From assembly GCA_001897515.1 (NCBI GenBank), contig MKTA01000024.1, positions 157,819 to 221,818 of the forward strand: a DNA stretch of 64,000 bases, read 5' to 3'. The notes beneath the pieces were generated by a model that saw only the letters and a program-made list of their open reading frames with translations, did no database searches and had not been told where the DNA came from. Shown here piece after piece: positions 37,616 through 45,336 of this stretch. Each line of letters begins with the position of its first letter. The first letter of the stretch is position 1. This DNA comes from Bacteroidetes bacterium 41-46 (lineage in GTDB: Bacteria; Bacteroidota; Bacteroidia; Bacteroidales; UBA932). Made by a program: the position numbers and the translations under genes.

Positions 37616-38641
37616 TTAATTTTCTTCAAGCTCCTTTCTGAGCGATTCTTCAAAATATTTCCCCACATCCTCCACAGCCATAAAGAGCCTTCCTCCTGCC
37701 GCCCTCTCGTGTCCGGCCCCATTGAAATACCTCCTTGAGAACTGATTAACAGAGAAATTGTCAGATGACCTCAAAGATACTCTTATATGCTCCTCCTTCT
37801 CGGTAAAGAGAGCAGAAATTGTTATCCCAAAGATATTAAGAGGCATATTGACAAACCCCTCGGTATCACCCTCTGCAAATTTATACCTCTCAAGCTCCTC
37901 TTTGGTAAGAACTATATAACCCGCTCCAAGTTCAGGCAATATCTTCATCTTGTTAAGGAGAGAGTGCCCCATAAGTCTCATCCTCTCCTCAGTAAACCCG
38001 GCAAACACCTTAAGCTGAAGAGTCTCTTTATCCACTCCATGCAGCAAAAGTTCATAAGACATCAGAAAAGTGCCTGCCTCAACGGAGTTTGAAAAGTTAT
38101 TAGTATCCGTCATCATCCCCACATACAACGATTGTGCCGAAATGTCGGGGATTGAACTCACAGACCCTCCCTCTATCTCCCTGATAAGCCAGAAAAGAAG
38201 TTCGCAGGTAGAAGAGACCTCTGTATTTGAAATTACAAGATCAAACGCCTCCATCTCCGGCTGTGGGTGATGGTCAACCAAAATCTTCTTTGAGGCAGAT
38301 GCCCTTACAATTGGCTCAAGCTCGTCAATCCTCTTAAGCTGGTTAAAGTCCAGAGCAATCAGTAAATCCGCAAATTTAATTGCCCTCTCAGCAGCAACCC
38401 TCCTTCTTGTATGGATAAGAACATCTCCCCGCGGGTCAAGAAATTTAAGATTCTTAGGATATGGGTTGGGTATAACTATTGTCGTTGTTTTACCTTGTCT
38501 TGCGAGATATGAACTTAGTGCAACAACAGACCCCAGTGCATCTCCGTCCGGATTTGTATGGGTAACAATGACAATGTTGGAGGAGGAGTTCACAGCCCTT
38601 TTGAAATCATCCGCAGAATTCCTTTTTAAATAGCCCTTCAT
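37616..38641 (-). CDS. nrnA: DHH/DHHA1 phosphoesterase (NrnA-like)
   Basis: 341 residues from ATG 38641 (a TTG one codon earlier is possible). DHH motifs: VTHTNPDGDALGS, ALDFNQLKRI, and VDHHPQP, then the DHHA1 domain with RVSLRSSDNFSVNQFSRRYFNGAGHERAAGG. It acts as oligoribonuclease (nanoRNase) or pAp phosphatase. Confidence 0.92.
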   Translation of the reverse strand: MKGYLKRNSADDFKRAVNSSSNIVIVTHTNPDGDALGSVVALSSYLARQGKTTTIVIPNPYPKNLKFLDPRGDVLIHTRRRVAAERAIKFADLLIALDFNQLKRIDELEPIVRASASKKILVDHHPQPEMEAFDLVISNTEVSSTCELLFWLIREIEGGSVSSIPDISAQSLYVGMMTDTNNFSNSVEAGTFLMSYELLLHGVDKETLQLKVFAGFTEERMRLMGHSLLNKMKILPELGAGYIVLTKEELERYKFAEGDTEGFVNMPLNIFGITISALFTEKEEHIRVSLRSSDNFSVNQFSRRYFNGAGHERAAGGRLFMAVEDVGKYFEESLRKELEEN

Positions 38642-38747
38642 CAAAAAAAATGTTAGAACAAAAATAGAAAATATATTGTGGGGTCTGAATATTTATTTTA
38701 ATTTTGTGGAACTTTGCGTGAAAATTAATACAAACAGATAACCACTA

Positions 38748-39353
38748 ATGAAAAAGGTCTTAACTATTGTTGTGCTGCCTGTTATAGCTATTGTAATAGG
38801 CTATTTGATCTATACCAGCATCCAGGAGCCGGTGATTTTCGAAAAACAGAGAAAATTCAGAGAATCCATTGGTATTGAGAGACTAAAAGACATCCGCACA
38901 CTTCAGGTTGCGTACAAATCAAAGTATAACAAATTCACAAGCAGTATTGATTCACTGATTGACTTCTACAATACTGGTCAAATTACAGTTATCAAGCAGG
39001 TAGGTTCAATGGACGACTCGCTTGCAGTTGCTCAAAAGAGAGTTTTCAGAGACAGTATAAGAATAGCTGTTCGCGACACTCTTCTTAAGAGAGACGGATT
39101 TATAGTTGATTCAATCAAATATATCCCGTTCAGCGGAAAGAAGGAGATTGAGATGAAGGCCATCATTGGTAAGGTTTCAGGAGTAGATGTTCCTCTATTT
39201 GAGGCGACCATTCCATATGAAATTCTTTTGAACAACCTTAACAGACAGCTGCTTATTAACCTTAAATCTGACCGCGAAATGGTTGGAAAATATGCCGGCT
39301 TGAAGGTTGGTAGTATTGAAGCACCTAATAACAACGCAGGTAACTGGGAATAA
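38748..39353 (+). CDS. Conserved hypothetical protein with N-terminal membrane anchor
   Basis: 201 residues. A single N-terminal transmembrane segment (LTIVVLPVIAIVIGYLIY) is followed by a soluble extracytoplasmic part of mixed alpha/beta content ending in NNLNRQLLINLKSD. I recognise it only as a Bacteroidales conserved protein of unknown function. It precedes the DUF3822 gene by 2 bases; the genes up to rsmD look like one operon. Confidence 0.8.
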   Translation: MKKVLTIVVLPVIAIVIGYLIYTSIQEPVIFEKQRKFRESIGIERLKDIRTLQVAYKSKYNKFTSSIDSLIDFYNTGQITVIKQVGSMDDSLAVAQKRVFRDSIRIAVRDTLLKRDGFIVDSIKYIPFSGKKEIEMKAIIGKVSGVDVPLFEATIPYEILLNNLNRQLLINLKSDREMVGKYAGLKVGSIEAPNNNAGNWE

Positions 39354-39355
39354 TA

Positions 39356-40165
39356 ATGCCTGTAATTGTCAACAAACAGCTTGAGCTGGACAAGACAATT
39401 CAATACAGACTATCCATTCAAGCAGACTTGAATGGATTTTCTTTTTCAATTGTCAATGATCTGCAGAGAAAGTGTCACTTCCTCTACCAGTCGGATTTTG
39501 CCTATATTGAGGATCCTGACACCTACAATGTGGCAATCTATAAAATGATTAAATCATTTCCTCTCCTCTCAAAAAAGTTTGCCTCAACAGATGTAATTAT
39601 AAACACCCATAAATTTACAACTATCCCTCTAAGCAACTTTAAGAGTGAGGATGCAGGCTTGATTTTGGGCCAGCTGCACTTTCTGGAAGAGCTGGACGAG
39701 GTGGACATTTTAATTGAAGAGAGCCAGGAGCTTGCGCTTCTATTTGCAGTTAACAGCACTTTGCTAAACACAATAAAAACTATTCAGCCCGAGTTTAAGG
39801 TTGTCCCTTCAATATATCCTTTTATAAAGAGTCACAGATTTTTCCCTGACCCCTTTAAAATTTTCGTACAGTATCATAAAGGGCACGCTCACATAGTTAT
39901 GTTTAAGGGGAGCAAGATGATATTCTGCAACTCGTTTCCTGCTCTACAGTTTAACACAGTACTTTATTTTATGATGCTGGCAATAAAGGAGACAGACTCC
40001 AGACAGGAGGATTTTACAGCTATTCTTTCAGGCAACATAAGAGAGGAGGAGTTGCTTCATCTTACAAAGTACTTCCCTAAGGTTAAATATTTCAGACACC
40101 CCTCTATACTGCTTGGGGGCGGAGAACTGGAGCTAAAGTACGCATCTATGATGTTTCCGCTATGA
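39356..40165 (+). CDS. DUF3822-family protein
   Basis: 269 residues. An actin/ASKHA-like fold is suggested by YRLSIQADLNGFSFSIVND and the late phosphate-like loops, as in the DUF3822 family found widely in Bacteroidota just upstream of rsmD. Function unknown. Overlaps rsmD by 4 bases. Confidence 0.8.
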   Translation: MPVIVNKQLELDKTIQYRLSIQADLNGFSFSIVNDLQRKCHFLYQSDFAYIEDPDTYNVAIYKMIKSFPLLSKKFASTDVIINTHKFTTIPLSNFKSEDAGLILGQLHFLEELDEVDILIEESQELALLFAVNSTLLNTIKTIQPEFKVVPSIYPFIKSHRFFPDPFKIFVQYHKGHAHIVMFKGSKMIFCNSFPALQFNTVLYFMMLAIKETDSRQEDFTAILSGNIREEELLHLTKYFPKVKYFRHPSILLGGGELELKYASMMFPL

Positions 40166-40716
40166 GGATAATCTCAGGGGATTTAAAGGGGAAGCAATTT
40201 ATACCCCCCGCCGGTTATAAAGCAAGGCCAACAACAGACTTTGCAAAGGAGGGGCTTTTCAATATACTTGTAAATCAGTATGACTTCAGCGAGGTAGCTG
40301 TTCTGGATCTCTTCTCCGGAACCGGAAGCATATCCTTTGAATTTGCCTCCAGAGGGTGTATAGATATTACTTCTGTAGAGATGAACCCCTTGCACTTCTC
40401 ATTTATTAAAGCAACGGCATTAAAACTTGGTCTTAAAGGGGTACAGGTACTAAGAAATAATGTATTTGACTTCCTCTCAATTTGCAGGAAAGAGTTTGAT
40501 ATTGTTTTTGCTGACCCACCCTATGATATTTCCGGTCTTGAAGGGATTCCTGAAAAGATACTTTGCAAGCCTATACTAAAAGATGGAGGAGTTCTAATTT
40601 TTGAGCATCCTGCCTCATACGACTTCTCTGCCAATCCTCACTTTATCAGAGAGAAGAGGTACGGCAATGTTCATTTCTCCTTTTTCTCTAATAAAATTGA
40701 GACTAAAAAGGCTTAA
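40162..40716 (+). CDS. rsmD: 16S rRNA (guanine(966)-N(2))-methyltransferase RsmD
   Basis: 184 residues. RsmD motifs: MRIISGDLKGKQF, RPTTDFAKEGLFNIL, LDLFSGTGSISFEFASRG (SAM-binding), and the catalytic DPPYDI. Methylates a guanine in the small-subunit rRNA. Start overlaps the DUF3822 stop by 4 bases. Confidence 0.95.
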   Translation: MRIISGDLKGKQFIPPAGYKARPTTDFAKEGLFNILVNQYDFSEVAVLDLFSGTGSISFEFASRGCIDITSVEMNPLHFSFIKATALKLGLKGVQVLRNNVFDFLSICRKEFDIVFADPPYDISGLEGIPEKILCKPILKDGGVLIFEHPASYDFSANPHFIREKRYGNVHFSFFSNKIETKKA

Positions 40717-40720
40717 AAAT

Positions 40721-40751
40721 TTTGTAAATATTAAAAACATCTCTATATTTG
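40721..40751 (+). promoter_or_regulatory. Promoter of tRNA-Asp
   Basis: TTTG (40721-40724) and TATATTTG (40744-40751) are 19 bases apart, a good match to the Bacteroidota TTTG / TAnnTTTG promoter. The mature tRNA starts 22 bases after it. Confidence 0.7.
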
Positions 40752-40773
40752 CACTCCCAATTGAAACACACAC

Positions 40774-40847
40774 GGTGTGGTAGTTCAGCTGGTTAGAATA
40801 CCTGCCTGTCACGCAGGGGGTCGCGGGTTCGAGTCCCGTCCATACCG
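40774..40847 (+). tRNA. tRNA-Asp (anticodon GTC)
   Basis: 74 bases. Acceptor GGTGTGG pairs with CCATACC with one G-U; D-arm GTTC/GAAT; anticodon stem CCTGC/GCAGG encloses CTGTCAC with anticodon GTC; T-arm GCGGG/CCCGT; discriminator base G, as in tRNA-Asp. CCA is not fully encoded. Its 3' end is the attachment site of the island that follows: 40832-40850 recurs at 45249-45267. Confidence 0.97.
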
Positions 40848-40850
40848 CAA
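40832..40850 (+). repeat. Attachment-site direct repeat, tRNA copy
   Basis: AGTCCCGTCCATACCGCAA is the T-arm and acceptor end of tRNA-Asp plus three bases; the identical 19 bases occur at 45249-45267. This is the classic scar of integration into a tRNA 3' end. Confidence 0.8.
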
Positions 40851-40883
40851 CGCTTACTGAATATAAGTAAGTTACTTAAAGAA

Positions 40884-40922
40884 GGGACCAAATCAGGGAT
40901 TAAACTCAGATTTGGTCTCTTT
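40884..40922 (+). terminator. Terminator after tRNA-Asp
   Basis: GACCAAATC (40886-40894) pairs with GATTTGGTC (40909-40917), extended by two outer pairs, followed by TCTTTTATT. The same stem sequence recurs beyond the distal att repeat (45271-45300). Confidence 0.75.
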
Positions 40923-41111
40923 TATTAATTCATAACCCCGTTTATTATTAAACTTTCTGAATCTAGGTTTTTCAAAACACCTAATACAAATTATTTTAAA
41001 CTATCAATTAAATCTATAAAAGAAGTATATCCTTTCTACCATTTTTTATAGTCAGATTGATAATTTGTCTTTTAATCTCTTTTTGGTCCCCTCGCTTATT
41101 ATTGTAGTGAC

Positions 41112-42143
41112 CTACTCCCATTTTTCGGACAGCTCAAAAGTAGAAAATTCGGGGTTTTTGATATATTCAATTTCTGCTTCTTCGGGTGTCATTCCTTGCA
41201 AAGAGCTATGTGGGCGGTATGAGTTATAATCTCTAAGAAAGGACTCCATTTTAGCCCTCGCATCAGATAAAGATAGGAACCAATTTGTATTTAAACACTC
41301 ATCTCTGAAACTTCCGTTGAATGATTCAATGAAAGGATTATCTGTTGGCCTGCCAGGTCTTGAAAAGTCAAGAATTACACTGTTTTCGTAAGCCCAACGG
41401 TCCAATTCTTTCGATACAAACTCAGGCCCGTTATCTACTTGAATCCTTTGTGGAACACTTCCTGTCTCTTCTTTTATTCTGTTTAAAGTATTAACCACAT
41501 CAACTCCTTTCAATGACTGACCAACTTCAATGGCAGGACATTTCCTGTTGAAATTATCAACAACAGTCAATGCTCTGAATCTTTTTCCGTCAAATAATTG
41601 ATCAGAAACAAAATCCATACTCCAAGATTGATTAATAGCTGTTAAATCCGTCCTTTCCATTCTGTGAGCTCCGGATCTGCTACGTTTGTTCCTTTTGGTT
41701 CTCAAATTAAGTCCTTCCAGGCAATATAGTCTGTGTATTCTTTTATGATTATCACGCCACTCTTCTCTGCGTAATAAAACACTAATCTTCCGGCAACCAT
41801 ATCTAACGCGAGTCAATGCAATTTCACGCATCCTCATTTGAATCACAGTATAGTCTCTTCCAGAGGGCTTGTAGTACCATAACGACCTATGAAGCATTAT
41901 TAACTTACAAACTTTGACGACTGATGCTCTGGAATCTTCTATTAACTCATTAGCGGCGCTTCTCTTTTGAGCCGGTCTCATAGCTTTTTTTAGAACATCT
42001 TGTAGCATTTGTTTGTCAAGAGATAAATCCGCAACTATCTGCTTTAGCTTTCTGTTTTCTTCCTCAAGTTGTTTGAGCCTCCTCATCTCGCAAACACCTA
42101 AACCTCCATATTTTTTCTTCCAAAGGTAAAAAAGTGGCATCAC
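41112..42143 (-). CDS. IS3-family transposase OrfB region (frame includes the tail of OrfA)
   Basis: Up to 343 residues. The frame starts with the end of OrfA (KKKYGGLGVCEMRRLKQLEEEN, leucine-zipper-like) and runs without a stop into OrfB: HTH_21 (HRSLWYY, RYGCRKISVLLRREEW) and an rve DDE catalytic core with Asp in QSWSMDFVSD, Asp in IQVDNGPEFVS and Glu in FIESFNGSFRDE. An A7 run lies at the usual OrfA/OrfB junction (LKKAM). The catalytic triad is intact, but the annotated start at 42143 is artificial because the true N-terminus is in another frame. Confidence 0.85.
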   Translation of the reverse strand: MMPLFYLWKKKYGGLGVCEMRRLKQLEEENRKLKQIVADLSLDKQMLQDVLKKAMRPAQKRSAANELIEDSRASVVKVCKLIMLHRSLWYYKPSGRDYTVIQMRMREIALTRVRYGCRKISVLLRREEWRDNHKRIHRLYCLEGLNLRTKRNKRSRSGAHRMERTDLTAINQSWSMDFVSDQLFDGKRFRALTVVDNFNRKCPAIEVGQSLKGVDVVNTLNRIKEETGSVPQRIQVDNGPEFVSKELDRWAYENSVILDFSRPGRPTDNPFIESFNGSFRDECLNTNWFLSLSDARAKMESFLRDYNSYRPHSSLQGMTPEEAEIEYIKNPEFSTFELSEKWE

Positions 42144-42243
42144 TTATACCCATTTTCCGGCAGACCTCTTCAACTTTTACCCCTGTCTCAGCTTGCTGAA
42201 GGGCAAAAGAAATCTGTGATTCCGTAAATTTTGAGCGTTTCAT
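42064..42243 (-). pseudogene. IS3 OrfA, frameshifted at a T-run
   Basis: Starts MKRSKFTESQISFALQQAETGVKVEEVCRKMG, the standard OrfA helix-turn-helix, then loses similarity after ISDATF. The other frame continues correctly with YLWKKKYGGLGV. The switch is at ACTTTTTTACC (six T on the coding strand); with five T the OrfA frame would be continuous. Either a disabling indel, programmed slippage, or a sequencing error in the homopolymer. Confidence 0.75.
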
Positions 42244-42376
42244 AGGCAATAATTACATTTTTAAAGTTATTAATTATGCCTGAAAACTCTAGTTTTGAAT
42301 GTCCGGTTTTTGGGGAACAGGTCAGGATTTAGACATATATGAAATATCTACCATATAGTTTAAAGCTTAAATCAAT

Positions 42377-42413
42377 AACCCAGAATTTTCATTTAAAATG
42401 AAAATTCTGGGTT
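42377..42413. terminator. Perfect 16-bp palindromic stem
   Basis: AACCCAGAATTTTCAT (42377-42392) pairs with ATGAAAATTCTGGGTT (42398-42413) across a 5-base loop. It lies between the island's small secreted-protein gene and the IS element; probably a terminator for the minus-strand genes, although no T-run follows. Confidence 0.55.
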
Positions 42414-42481
42414 GAAAATATGTCTCTACTTCTACTAAAGTTTCCTTTGCATCAATATACGCAAATATGCATAGATAAAAT

Positions 42482-42958
42482 TTAAATTGTTGAACTACAA
42501 TATTGCAATGAAGTAATAATTCCATTTACATGATGAATATCTAATGGAAAGTCACTTAAATAAGTAAAATTGTATAATTCAGCATTCACAAACTGCAATG
42601 TTCCAAATCCTAATTGAAGGAATTTATTTACTGAATCTCCAACTCGTATACCACCATTTATTGCAAATGTATATATTGCAAATCTATTATCATTCAATAT
42701 AAAACAATTAAATATGCCATTATTAGTAAGTCTAATAGCATTCTGGCCAAATCTGTATTCTTCATCTTTACCAAATTCTGTAGTTATGCTTCGGTAATTG
42801 TCCGGTTCACCAAACTTTGTTACAAGACTATCTCTTGTTTGAGCATCCTTAAAGATGTATCCATTCAAGTCCATTGAAGTGTGTTGTACTTGAGCATAGC
42901 TACTAATTGCAAATCCTAGAGTTACAATTAAGATAGTTGCAAATACTGAAATTTTCAT
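42482..42958 (-). CDS. Secreted protein of unknown function (island cargo)
   Basis: 158 residues from ATG 42958 (a frame to 42982 exists). A signal peptide (MKISVFATILIVTLGFAISSYAQ) is followed by a small domain with a possible DUF/SmpA-like pattern: DAQTRDSLVTKFGEPDNYRS, then a beta-rich repeat of aromatic strands and RVGDSVNKFLQLGFG. The FGEPD and VGDS motifs recall the BamE/SmpA-like two-fold repeat, weakly. Very AT-rich. Lies 38 bases downstream of the M23 gene. Confidence 0.7.
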   Translation of the reverse strand: MKISVFATILIVTLGFAISSYAQVQHTSMDLNGYIFKDAQTRDSLVTKFGEPDNYRSITTEFGKDEEYRFGQNAIRLTNNGIFNCFILNDNRFAIYTFAINGGIRVGDSVNKFLQLGFGTLQFVNAELYNFTYLSDFPLDIHHVNGIITSLQYCSSTI

Positions 42959-42996
42959 ACCAATAATTCTTTTAATAAACATAATATATAAGTTGA

Positions 42997-44550
42997 TTAA
43001 TAATTACAAGGGGTTTTAAGATATATATCATTTTGATTATAAGTTACATTTAAAAAGTCAAGCGGATTCCTATTACCTCTATTAATTGTCAAATGTAGAT
43101 GTGGATTAAGAATATTTGCATTACCCGTTATCCCAATATAACCAATTATATCACCGGGGTACACTATATCTCCTAATTTAAAAAAATCACCTGTACGAGG
43201 ATTGATTGCTATCGGATTACCCGCTTGTAAGTGAAAGTACCCAGCCAACACATTCTCCCCATTTACTATAGATTCAATATAAATTCTATTTCCTGCATCA
43301 TTCATATCTCCAGAATATCCAGCTGGATATGATTTGCTAATTCTATTTGGCTGTCCATCTATTGGGCGAAAAGCAACTTTCCCTTCAAACATTGAATAAA
43401 TAGGATCGCCAATTTCGCCATCTAAATCAATTCCATAATGCCAAACGGGTTTCCCGTCTTTCATTCTTGTTTCCCCCCAAAGTGCGCCTCTAATATTATT
43501 AATCGATGGAGGAGCCAATGTCATTATTGGAAGTGGATTGCTTTTCCCATTTATTAAATCCATACAGATTGATAATTTTTTGAACAAGGCAGTACCAGAC
43601 ATATTACGAGTTAGCGGAATTGAAAATTCTTGTGGTTTTCCTGCGAAATCACCAGTCCACTTGTCAAATTTATAGCCTTTATCTGGAGTCGCTGAAATAG
43701 AAACACTAGTATGTGAAGGAGGATATTTTCCTCCGCCACTTACCCTGCCCCCTGGGCCTGCAACTAATGATATTGTAATATCAGATTCCATTCTTTGCTC
43801 TTCGTTTGATGAACCTCCGGCTAAATGGTCAGGCATCATCATGCTCCAAAAAGTAGTAATATGCTGTGTATGTGGTAACACATACCGATTTAAAGTAAAG
43901 TCTATAGTTGGTCTTAAGGCGACACATACTGCTCCTCCATCTATTGAAAGGTTCCATTCATCTTCTTCTAATAATAATGAGATGTTTACAGTTGTGTCTT
44001 TATAAAAATTTGGTGTTGTACCTTGTAAACTATCAGGGACAATCAAATACTTCAAGGTGCTATTTTCAAAAACACAAGAGTATGAAACATCTCCATTAGG
44101 TTCTGAATACGTAAAAACACCTGTGTACATTCCGTCAGAAGAGAGTTCATCATCACCAACCATGATTACTGTTGGGTCGTCATCACCATCTCCTTTTGTT
44201 TGAATACCTTTAAAGGCGAGATATCCTCTAATTGAATTGGAATATGTTTTCTTTAAAGAGTTTGTAAAACTAAGCAATCTTAGGGATTTGTCAACATCCA
44301 AGGGTACAAGTATATGTGTTCCTGATTTAGTAACGACAGTAAAAGCACTATCCCAAATAGGCGTAAGTGAAGACTGATTCTGAGATTTAGTTAGATTAAT
44401 TTGAGCAGAATAATTTGGCATTTTTACTACAAGGTCTTTGCGAACCAAGTTCCCAATTGATTTTCCTTGCTTATCTTCCTCTTGTATGTTATCAAGCTTT
44501 GTACATCCCAAAAGTGATAATACAAATGATATTAATAAAAATTTTTTCAT
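42997..44550 (-). CDS. M23-family metallopeptidase lipoprotein with a beta-repeat domain
   Basis: 517 residues from ATG 44550. Lipobox LSLLGC (cysteine 16). The first half (about 20-255) is unrecognised; about 260-335 is a bacterial Listeria-Bacteroides-type repeat (GGRVSGGGKYPPSHTSVSISATPDKGYKFDKWTGD); the C-terminal M23 domain has HYGIDLDGEIGDPIYSMFEGKV (zinc His and Asp) and NPHLHLTINRG (HxH). The zinc ligands appear complete. Such enzymes cut peptidoglycan cross-links or glycine-rich peptides. Its place in a mobile island next to another secreted protein is unusual. Confidence 0.85.
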   Translation of the reverse strand: MKKFLLISFVLSLLGCTKLDNIQEEDKQGKSIGNLVRKDLVVKMPNYSAQINLTKSQNQSSLTPIWDSAFTVVTKSGTHILVPLDVDKSLRLLSFTNSLKKTYSNSIRGYLAFKGIQTKGDGDDDPTVIMVGDDELSSDGMYTGVFTYSEPNGDVSYSCVFENSTLKYLIVPDSLQGTTPNFYKDTTVNISLLLEEDEWNLSIDGGAVCVALRPTIDFTLNRYVLPHTQHITTFWSMMMPDHLAGGSSNEEQRMESDITISLVAGPGGRVSGGGKYPPSHTSVSISATPDKGYKFDKWTGDFAGKPQEFSIPLTRNMSGTALFKKLSICMDLINGKSNPLPIMTLAPPSINNIRGALWGETRMKDGKPVWHYGIDLDGEIGDPIYSMFEGKVAFRPIDGQPNRISKSYPAGYSGDMNDAGNRIYIESIVNGENVLAGYFHLQAGNPIAINPRTGDFFKLGDIVYPGDIIGYIGITGNANILNPHLHLTINRGNRNPLDFLNVTYNQNDIYLKTPCNY

Positions 44551-44568
44551 AGAAATTTTAAAAATCAA

Positions 44569-45248
44569 GAATTAATCACATAATGATTAAAAAATAATAA
44601 TAGTTTAATTATTTCAGAATTAAGGTTTTCAAACCTCATTGAAACTAAGTACGAATTATTACTTAGTTAAAATCGCTATTAGGATTTTAAAAAATCTATA
44701 TTTGTATGCCGTTTTGTTTTTAATTTATTTAATAAGTGGCTCTGTCAGGTTGCCTAATAATTAAGTTAAATCAAAGCGGTTTTTAGTTGGCAAGATTAAT
44801 CCAAGTCTAACTACTTTATTAATTGTCAAATATAAGCTTCAGGATATATTTAAAAATTACTTTTTCCTTAATTTTTGCTTATTTATTACTTAATTGTTTT
44901 TCAACACAATAAATAAATTTTGATTTTAAGCAATACAAGCTAATTTTTAAATAGACTTATTAAAAGTTAGAGCGTAGAAATTGGATGAAATCATTTCCAA
45001 TATTTTTCAAAAAATATATTGAATTAATTAATATTTTGTCTTCCAATTAAGTCTGTATTATATGACATTTTGAATTGCAAATAATCAATTTGATTATATT
45101 ATGACATCAGTCCCACTTTATAAAAAACGGGACTAAAACAGTGAATCTATATGAAGCTTTTTGATTCATAATGAAATATTCAAAAATCATATAACGCCGA
45201 TTTGAAGCCCCGTGAGACTTTATAAGATGTTCTGAATACAAACATTTT
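44569..45248. other. AT-rich gene-free stretch of the island
   Basis: About 680 bases, strongly AT-rich, with no open frame that looks coding. It should hold the M23 promoter. Near the att end ACGGGACTAAAA (45127-45138) is the inverse of TTTTAGTCCCGT (45245-45256), 12 bases that include the att core start. No tRNA, CRISPR or integrase remnant is seen. Confidence 0.6.
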
Positions 45249-45267
45249 AGTCCCGTCCATACCGCAA
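45249..45267 (+). repeat. Attachment-site direct repeat, distal copy
   Basis: Identical 19 bases to 40832-40850 (tRNA-Asp 3' end). The rest of a tRNA is not present upstream, so it is a junction and not a second gene. Confidence 0.8.
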
Positions 45268-45306
45268 AAAGACCAAATCAGGAAATACCTTGATTTGGTC
45301 TTTTTT
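45266..45306. terminator. Terminator beyond the distal att site
   Basis: AAAAGACCAAATCA pairs with TGATTTGGTCTTTT, with inner AGG/CCT mostly paired, followed by a T-run on the plus strand; on the minus strand it can also end the permease operon. Likely the original tRNA-Asp terminator. Confidence 0.8.
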
Positions 45307-45336
45307 CTAATAAAAACTTTTCAGAAGATTGTTCTA

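Larger units (their letters stand above)
41108..42324 (-). mobile_element. IS3-family insertion sequence (IS407-like)
   Basis: 1217 bases. Imperfect 25-bp terminal inverted repeats: 41108-41132 starts TGACCTACTCCCA and 42300-42324 read on the other strand starts TGACCTGTTCCCC; both end near CGGACA. It holds orfA and orfB on the minus strand, orfB ending inside the left repeat. No obvious 3-5 bp target duplication is seen (GTAG against GGAT), which suggests later rearrangement or drift. Confidence 0.85.
40832..45267. mobile_element. Small integrated island at tRNA-Asp
   Basis: A 4.4-kb region lies between identical 19-bp copies of the tRNA-Asp 3' end. Inside, base composition is distinctly more AT-rich than in the flanks, and the genes (IS3 transposase, secreted 158-residue protein, M23 peptidase lipoprotein) have no link to the flanking housekeeping genes. 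Both ends are followed by related terminators sharing GACCAAATCAGG. No integrase or relaxase is seen, so it is either decayed or was moved in trans. Confidence 0.7.

Noticed and set aside
45249..45267. Second tRNA-Asp
   Set aside because: Only the last 19 bases match; no D-arm or anticodon arm lies upstream. It is an attachment-site copy.
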